A stretch of DNA of 23,184 bases, taken from the NCBI GenBank assembly GCA_003427395.1, contig BFEA01000029.1, positions 3,901,694 through 3,924,877 of the forward strand, written 5' to 3'. Below, one piece after another: positions 17,566-23,184 of this stretch. The stretch comes from Chara braunii. Taxonomy: Eukaryota; Streptophyta; Charophyceae; Charales; Characeae. Positions within the stretch are counted from its first letter, which is position 1; each line of letters starts with the position of its first letter. The notes under the pieces are model-generated. The model did not search any database. It had not been told where the DNA came from and saw nothing but the letters and a program-made list of their open reading frames with translations. Both the position numbers and the translations under genes were made by a program.

Positions 17566-18232
17566 TGGTTCATATTGCGCTTCATTGTTTCTTCGCAATA
17601 ACTATTGGTGCTTCGCATGAGGTGTGGGGCAGTGATAAGGCATTGGCGTTGAACATTAGGCGGCCCAAGGTAGAGTGGGCGCGCCAGGGAGCTATGTGGT
17701 GACATACGGGGTGTATTCTGGATGATGAGAGCTCGCTGATGTGGCATATTAAGCCGAGGTGGAACCGCATTCTGTTGTTGGTTGTGCCGAGGCAAAGACC
17801 GGTCATCATAAGTGCACATCAGGTTGCCGGTGAGAAATCTGTGGTTCGGGGCAGCATTTATGAGGTACGTTGCTATCTTCCTTATCTACCTTCTTCGTTA
17901 CTTCTTACCGTGAGGAAGTGAGTTTTATCTTGAGAGTCCTCTCGATGTGAGGTGTCGCGAGCGCTCTACCTTGAGAGTCGACATTCTTCCTGGGCAGCAA
18001 GCTGGTGGGAGATGGGCGAAGCCTCTGAAGGGCCCTAGACGAAGCACTCGGGTCACGGTCACCATGCCAACCCGCTGGGACTAGTACACGCATGCTTTGC
18101 CGCAAGTCCTTGGTTCTGCTGCTTGCGCAATAGAGGTCATGCAGGGCATGCCAACCCCTTGACAGACGCTTACCATACCGTCTTTAAACATTTCTGGCTG
18201 GGGACTCGGAATTGAATCTGGTTGTGATCGTC
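17566..18232. other. Non-coding stretch after the primer-binding site
   Basis: No gag-like or other convincing reading frame. CATGCCAACCC occurs twice (18063 and 18147). The stretch could be the leader of the element whose primer-binding site is at 17554, cut off by element C. Confidence 0.35.
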
Positions 18233-18314
18233 GTCTTGTCAGCGACGTTAAATAATTCCTGCGGAGATGGGGGCTCTCCTTAAATCCCTCCTGATCAGCT
18301 AGATCAACCGGGTG
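18233..18314 (+). repeat. Leader block shared with element B (copy 2)
   Basis: It matches 8141-8217 in order with a few substitutions and short gaps (GCGACGTTAAA, AATTCCTG, GGAG, CTCTCCTTAAAT, CCTCCTGATC). It lies some 515 bases before the gag ATG of element C, compared with 162 in element B. Confidence 0.85.
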
Positions 18315-18830
18315 TAAGGCTCGTTGCATGCCAGGGTAAATAAAGTGCAGGGGCTGGCAGGTTCGGCGTTTGACTTGGGGCACAGGGGTGGGCCGGATTG
18401 CACACCTTCAAACACGCTGCTCAACCAGATGCTCAGGGCGTTGACACAAAGTGACCACTCAAGAAGGATACAGGGGGAGGGGGGATTCCGGTAACTGTTC
18501 GCAGTGGCAATCAACAGACAATCTGCCATCAGGCATACATCTCCAACAGGAGATGTTATTTTTATTTTGATTATCTAGTTGTTACGGACTTGACTAACAA
18601 CTGACAGATAGCTACAGACAGATTAGATCTTTGTTGTATTGCAATCCGTTCTAGGGTAATCTAAAAATAGATTTAATATATCCTGTAGGACCTGACATTA
18701 GTTGTCACTATATCACCTAACTGTTTTTGTTCCATCCGACCGAAATTAGTTGTGATTCATAGTCGGTTGTGTGTCACGCAAAGGTAGGATTCAGTGTGGA
18801 TTCTAGTTTAAATCACACACACTGTACCTC
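18315..18830. other. Leader of element C, non-coding
   Basis: No gene supported. The second half (18540-18720) is AT-rich. It has no counterpart in the shorter leader of element B, so it may be an insertion or a family-specific leader. Confidence 0.45.
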
Positions 18831-20783
18831 ATGAGTGATGCAAGCACTAGTGATGAGGAGTTGCTAGTGGACGACCGTAGGACTACTCGCGGAATTGCCC
18901 GTAGTCGACCCTTGACATTCTTGGAGTTAGGTCCAGGAGACGAGAGAAGATTGCGGAGAGAGGCTAGAGAGAAAGCAACGGCAAGGAGAGTGAGGGCAGC
19001 TGAGGATAGTGCCAGGACTAGAATTACAGCTAGCACCGGTGCCCCTATAATCACGGCGAAGTCATCTACCATGTCGCTAACCTCTTCACAGTCCACTTCG
19101 TTAGGAGTCAGTCAGAGTGGTGCTCAGGGGTCCATTTGCCAGACTGCTAGCTTGAGAGTCAGCCAGCAGACTCAACTCACGGCAGAGGATTTGGAAATTC
19201 GTTAAGCAGAAGAACTTCAAGATGAGCTACAGCGGCAGCTGGACGAAGCAGCAGAAAGGAGAAGAAAAGGCATACTTAGAAAGGCTAGACTAGGGAGTAG
19301 AATGCAGGAGCTAGGCAGGCTGCAAGGACTAGATGAGACGACATTAGATCCTGTTGTTCGTGTGCTGCGTAGTGCCTTACTTTCAGTGGCTGAAGCGCAG
19401 AACGTCCAGCAAGAATTGCTGGCCGAATTAGTGGCAGGCCAGAAACAAATCCTGGTTGAACTTTGGGCTCCTCGCACAGCGGTGAGGCAGCCGCAGTTTG
19501 CTGTAGTTCCCCCTGCGGGTGCGGGTGTGGGTCCTTCATCGATGCCGCAACACACAGGGTCAATTTTCTCCCCTATGTTTGCCATACCCCCTCAAGGTGG
19601 TTTAGTAGCAACTAGTGGTCCGGTCCATAGGGTCTCAGTCGTACCATCGACGACAGTGGTCACTACAGTCCCACTGTCAAACCAAGCCCATGTCAGTGTG
19701 CAACAGCCTGTTTCAGTGGCTATGCAGCCGCTGCAGCAAGCTCTTGGGCCCATGCAGCCTATGCAATGGATGCCCAAGATATCTCTAACGAGTCCCAAGC
19801 CCTTCTCTAGAAATAGGAAGAAGGAAAAGGACTTGGACACCTGGGTGAGGACTGTGCCTACTTATGTGAGGCACAAGCTCACAAGGGCAGAGCAAGAAGT
19901 TGTAGTGGTTGCCTCCTTTTTAGAGGGATCAGCAGCCCGCTGGTTGAATGGCTTAGTGCAGCAGCAGGGCTACGGTCAAAACTTCGATACCTGGGCACAG
20001 GCCCAGACATTGGAAGAGTTCGTACGATCCGTGTATAACAGGTGGCATGACCCGCAAGGGGCTCAGAAGGCCACCGATGCTATCAACAATCTTTGTTTCC
20101 GCACGTTCAAGGATGTTAGAGAGCTTACAGACACCGTAGAACGCCTTCTCGTGGTACATGGTGTGCGTTTTGACCAACAGGTTCTCCTGACAGATTACCT
20201 AAGGTGCCTACCTGCAAAGGTAAGGACCAAGCTGGTTGATGAAGCCTATGTCGAACAGCACAGCTTCGCTACTTTTAGTAAGAAAGCTCTGGACATAGAG
20301 GCGAGGCTGGGATCTGCGCATAAGGTATCTCATGATGGTAGGAAGAGACTCCCCTAGGACTAGAACAAGAAGGGTCAGTTAATGTTCGTTGACCATGATG
20401 GTCAAACGACGGAGATTGACGATTTCTCAGACCTTGGGGAGGTGACAGAGCAGGATGGGGCCAGTGAGACTTCGGATGGGGGAGTCGTGGCACCTATCAA
20501 GGAAAAGGCTAGGGGGACCGGGAAGAAGAAGGTAGTACGGTCCACGGGTCAGGGCGACCAAGGGACACCCGCATGGGTGAAGATTGGTTTAGATTACGAG
20601 GTGTGGAGGGACCGAGTTGCCCGGGGCACATGCATGAACTGTGACAACTATGGCCACACGTCCGGAACTTGCCACGGCAAAAAGGTCACAACGAAGGTAG
20701 CCTCACCAACAGTGGTGGGCTTATCTTCGAATCCTGGGAGTGCTTCTGCGAGCAGCTCACAGGGAAACACCTCGGGCCAGTAG
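18831..20783 (+). pseudogene. gag: Element C gag, three in-frame stops
   Basis: One frame runs from ATG 18831 to TAG 20781-20783, broken by TAA 19203-19205, TAG 20355-20357 and TAG 20361-20363. The pair reads P-stop-D-stop-N, so two Trp codons (TGG to TAG) would fit. The N-terminus is charged and probably helical (REAREKATARRVRAAED; EELQDELQRQLDEAAERR). A Pro/Gln/Val-rich linker follows (about 19490-19770). The capsid-like part has DLDTWVRTVPTYV, ASFLEGSAARWLNGL, FVRSVYNRWHDP and LTDYLRCLP, similar to gag of plant Ty3/gypsy elements. The zinc knuckle CMNCDNYGHTSGTC (C-x2-C-x4-H-x4-C) is intact near 20632. Confidence 0.9.
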
Positions 20784-21590
20784 AAGTGTTAGCCGCTCTT
20801 ACTCGTGCTGAAGTGGTGACGTTGCATTGGCCAAGGCTAGAGACCCACACATCGCCCCGCAGACACATTCAGACCCATCAACGCTCTGTTCGAGAGATGT
20901 GTCTGAGGCCCTAGAAGAATTAGAGACTGAGTGGTCAGGGAAGGACCCCAAGGACTCTTGGGCGATGATCAGTAGAGGTCCAAAGGGTGAACATTTTGTG
21001 GTAGAGGTAGATGTAGGTGGCCGCAAGGTTGGCGCCTTCGCAGACATAGGCTCTACACGAAATTTCATCAGTCGTGCTTGCATGGATAGACTGCGCTTAG
21101 GGGACCAAGTGCAGCGGCTTAGCAGAGTTGTAGCTTCTACGCTAGCCAACAAGCACCAAATGGTTGTCAAAGACTATGTCAAGGACGTAGCCTGCACCTT
21201 CTCCTATGGAGGAGGGGAAGTGATCCACAAGATCTCCTTCCTGGTGAGCGACGAACTGCCATTCGATATGCTACTAGGCATATACTACCTTGAAGTCTCG
21301 CAACCTCAGTTTGACTGGGATAGAAAGGTGTTGATCCACAAATTGCCCAATGGTAGAACTGTTAGATTGCAGAAGTATAAAGCTAGCAGTCTAATAAAAA
21401 ACTACGGGTGTATGTGCGCTTCATCCTTCTATAACTACTATAAGCAGAATCGAGAGGAGGGCATGTATCTAGTCTTTGTCTCTGAGAAAGGGGAGGCCGT
21501 TAAATCACCCCCAGAGATAGAAAGAGTCGTCCCAGAATATTCAGACCTTTTTTAGGAGCCCACAGGCGTGGTGGAAAGGGAGGTTGTACA
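20777..21590 (+). pseudogene. Element C protease region, active site altered
   Basis: From the gag end the -1 frame reads PVEVLAALTRAEVV, after which the reading moves once more, into the frame of the protease (open from about 20812 to TAG 21553-21555). The active site reads AFADIGSTRNFIS with Asp at 21043-21045; the residue after Asp is Ile (21046-21048) where Ser or Thr is required, so activity should be lost. The downstream LPFDMLLGIYYL matches the second protease motif. The TAG at 21553 follows EYSDLF, a conserved lead-in to RT. A one-base change in an AAAA run near 21595 shifts into the RT frame. Confidence 0.83.
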
Positions 21591-22297
21591 TGCCAAAAGA
21601 GATTGTCCCAGGTAGCAAGATGCCTAGAGAACGAATCTATAGGATGTCTCCCGCGGAGTTAGATGAGCTCGCAGAGAAGGGACGGATACGGCCTAGTACC
21701 TCCCCTTACGGTGCGCCAGTCTTATTTGTCCCAAAGAAGGGAGGTCCCTTAAGGATGTCCATTGACTATAGGGGCCTCAATGCCATCACCGTTAAGAACG
21801 CGGAGCCCCTACCCCGCATCGACGACCTCTTGGATAGGGTGCAAGGCTGTCGGTACTTCACAAAGATAGATTTGAAGTCCGGATACCATCAAATTGCCAT
21901 TAGGCCTGAGGACCAGCACAAAACCGCATTCTAGACCAGGTACGGTATGTACGAGTTTGTGGTTCTGCCTTTTGGCCTATGCAATGCGCCTGGTACATTT
22001 CAGCACGGATGAACCGGATATTTCATGAGTACTTGGACAAGTTTATCGTCGTGTACCTCGACGATATTCTTACCTTTAGTAGGACTGTAGAGGAGCACGC
22101 TGAGCACTTGAAAACAGTGCTAGGTCTCCTAAGACAGCACCAATACAAGGTAAACTTGGATAAATGCGAGTTTGGTCGCACCAAGATCTTGTACTTGGGT
22201 CATGAAATTTCAGTAGATGGATTGAGGCCGGAAGATGCAAAGGTGGCCAGCATACGTGACTGGCCTAGACCTCAGACCTCAGTCTGTTACTGAGGTC
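21591..22297 (+). pseudogene. Element C reverse transcriptase, broken and truncated
   Basis: RT motifs in order: [61 protein letters not shown], a TAG at 21932-21934 (after KTAF), YEFVVLPFGLCNAPGTFQ, then a one-base loss near 22009. The frame continues with FIVVYLDDILTFS (YLDD 22054-22065), LYLGHEIS and ASIRDWPRPQ. About seven residues seem to be missing between DEL and AEKGRIRP. A 7-bp duplication at 22268-22282 breaks the frame at PRPQ; without it the reading PQSVTEV would continue to 22297, where similarity ends. Confidence 0.9.
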
Positions 22298-22480
22298 ACG
22301 GGTCCACGAGTGGAAGCGGACCCCAAAACAAAGTGAGGGCATGTGAACTGCAAAAGGGTCCTCAGGCCCAGACGTTGAGGCCCGTCTTCTCAAAACAGGG
22401 AGGTCAGGCGCAATAGAACAGGCCTTTTGCAAGAGGCACCTTTGGCGATTTTCTGTGCTCGGAGGAACCCACAGAAAAAT
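22298..22480. other. Unassigned junction DNA between element C and the U2-like region
   Basis: No gene and no retrotransposon similarity is seen. GGTCC.C...G.GGACC (about 22303-22326) and GGCCC...GGGCC-like pieces could form short stems, but I see no recognisable RNA. It may be the outer part of the U2-containing repeat unit. Confidence 0.3.
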
Positions 22481-22605
22481 CTGAAATTTTGACAATCCAT
22501 AGATGAGGTCGTGTTCTTTCTAGGGAAAATATTAGAACATTTAAAAAAAATCATTTAGACCAAGAAATAATCGTCGCGCCAATTCGGCACATTTTCCATT
22601 TTTTT
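22481..22605 (+). repeat. Diverged 125-bp direct repeat, left copy
   Basis: It begins CTGAAATTTTGAC and aligns along its length to 22776-22900: CTGAAA, TAGAT, GT.GTG.TCTTTC, AGG, AAAAAATCATT, ATC..CGCG, CAATT.G and TT.TC.ATTTT in the same order with about the same spacing. Roughly 60-65% of bases agree by eye. The two copies are 295 bases apart and flank the U2-like sequence. Confidence 0.75.
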
Positions 22606-22614
22606 TTCTTCAAT

Positions 22615-22703
22615 AAAATTAAATCCGATGGACCACGGATCAGATATTAAACTGATCAGAACAGATACTACACTTGATCTTAGCCAAAAGGCTGCCACTC
22701 AGC
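22615..22703 (-). ncRNA. U2 snRNA-like sequence (5' half; probable pseudogene)
   Basis: On the minus strand, from 22692 to 22658, 35 bases match the U2 5' domain without a mismatch as I remember it, including the branch-point-pairing GTAGTA (22666-22671 on the plus strand reads TACTAC). Stem-loop IIa follows (22638-22657) with the usual loop core, and its closing T-A pair is changed to G-C on both sides, so pairing is kept. The first 11 bases (expected near 22693-22703) do not match well, and after stem IIa only TTTAATTTTATTG resembles the Sm-site region. Stem-loops III and IV are not recognisable. A decayed or truncated copy is most likely; a divergent functional gene cannot be excluded. Confidence 0.82.
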
Positions 22704-22775
22704 CATATGTGGGCCAACTTAAAAAGTACTCCAAATTCAGTGAGTTTTTACTCTAAAAAAAATGCGTAAAAAAAC

Positions 22776-22900
22776 CTGAAAATTGGAAAACTCGTAGATT
22801 ATGTTGTGATCTTTCCAGGAACAACGCTAAATAAATTTTAAAAAATCATTCCAATTGCGAAATAGATCACGCGGCAATTTGACCCTTATTTCAATTTTGC
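22776..22900 (+). repeat. Diverged 125-bp direct repeat, right copy
   Basis: Partner of 22481-22605, beginning CTGAAAATTGG. It ends just before the (CT)n region. See the left copy for the matching segments. Confidence 0.75.
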
Positions 22901-22907
22901 CATTCAG

Positions 22908-22908
<1 letters not shown>

Positions 22909-22971
<63 letters not shown>

Positions 22972-23059
22972 GTAGGCCCCCCGCCTCCTTCTCTCTCTAT
23001 CTCTCTTTCTTTCTCTCTCTCTGTCTCTCTCTCTCACTCGTTTCAACAAATGGAACAAA

Positions 23060-23095
<36 letters not shown>

Positions 23096-23184
23096 GCAGC
23101 CCCCCTCCCCTCCCTCTCTCTCTATCTCTTCCTTTCTCTCTCTCACTCTTCGTGTCTCTCTCACACTCGTAACAATAAATGGAA
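22909..23184 (+). repeat. (CT)n region with 129-bp higher-order period
   Basis: A pure (CT)27 run at 22909-22962 is followed by GTGTGTGTGG, a C-rich piece, broken CT sequence and CAACAAATGGAA (23044-23055). The whole series repeats: CT run (23062-23092), GTGGCAGCCCCCC, broken CT, and CAATAAATGGAA at 23173-23184, the window end. The period is 129. Open frames here (Leu-Ser repeats) are translations of the microsatellite. Confidence 0.93.

Larger units (their letters stand above)
18233..22297 (+). mobile_element. Element C: decayed Ty3/gypsy element, truncated after RT
   Basis: The order is leader block, gag (18831-20783), protease and RT. Similarity to element sequence stops at GAGGTC (22297), where RNase H should begin, and unrelated DNA follows. 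It therefore lacks RNase H, integrase and a 3' LTR. RT residues resemble element B ([31 protein letters not shown]), and both share the leader block, so they belong to related families; the gag proteins differ more. Stops and frameshifts show that the copy is dead. Confidence 0.9.

Noticed and set aside
22700-22715. Plant snRNA upstream element (GGCCCACAT on the minus strand) driving the U2-like sequence
   Set aside because: It lies too close to the expected 5' end and matches the plant consensus only in part; no TATA box at the right distance.
22855-23172. Leu-Ser repeat protein
   Set aside because: Direct translation of the (CT)n microsatellite.

Overview
The window is nuclear DNA from a repeat-rich eukaryote, probably of the green-plant lineage. 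It holds three decayed Ty3/gypsy LTR retrotransposons, three primer-binding sites matching initiator tRNA-Met (TGGTATC[A/G]GAGC), a U2 snRNA-like sequence and many short-period repeats. I see no host protein-coding gene. The plant-lineage assignment is inferred from the primer-binding-site type, the chromodomain-bearing element and the motif arrays; I cannot name a species. Eight single-base N calls (553, 663, 3508, 4442, 7085, 7101, 7123, 7145) point to a draft assembly.

Layout: (1) 1-6205, minus strand: element A, a Ty3/gypsy element with gag at 3578-5152, protease near 3000, and a reverse transcriptase-RNase H-integrase frame that stays open from about 2545 to the left window edge. Its roughly 1-kb leader contains an ACGTGGC array (5156-5400) and AT-rich tandem repeats (5642-6075), and ends at a primer-binding site (6194-6205) next to LTR-like sequence. 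(2) 6206-8140: non-coding, with a dense hairpin cluster (7055-7354), a purine-rich tract and an 11-bp array of TTGACC cores (7597-7783). (3) 8141-13993, plus: element B, a chromovirus with gag, protease, RT, RNase H, integrase and a C-terminal chromodomain-like module, broken by stops, frameshifts and deletions. (4) 13994-18232: non-coding, with 96-bp and 31-bp tandem repeats, a TTGAC palindrome, a second ACGTGGC array with a 55-bp higher-order period (15290-15580), a looser third one (16030-16445), and two LTR ends with primer-binding sites (15988, 17554). (5) 18233-22297, plus: element C, related to B by a shared leader block and similar RT, cut off at the end of its RT. (6) 22298-23184: a U2 snRNA-like sequence on the minus strand between two diverged copies of a 125-bp repeat, then a (CT)n region with a 129-bp higher-order period.

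In each element gag would supply the particle and RNA-binding protein, and pol the protease, reverse transcriptase/RNase H and integrase for copying and insertion. None is intact in the window: B and C are clearly dead; A's RT-integrase frame is open but its gag and protease regions are broken. In A and B, and less clearly in C, gag ends in the same short sequence, GC[A/C]AGTAGR, and pol continues in the -1 frame. That suggests an inherited gag-pol arrangement. I see no CRISPR array, operon or bacterial feature.
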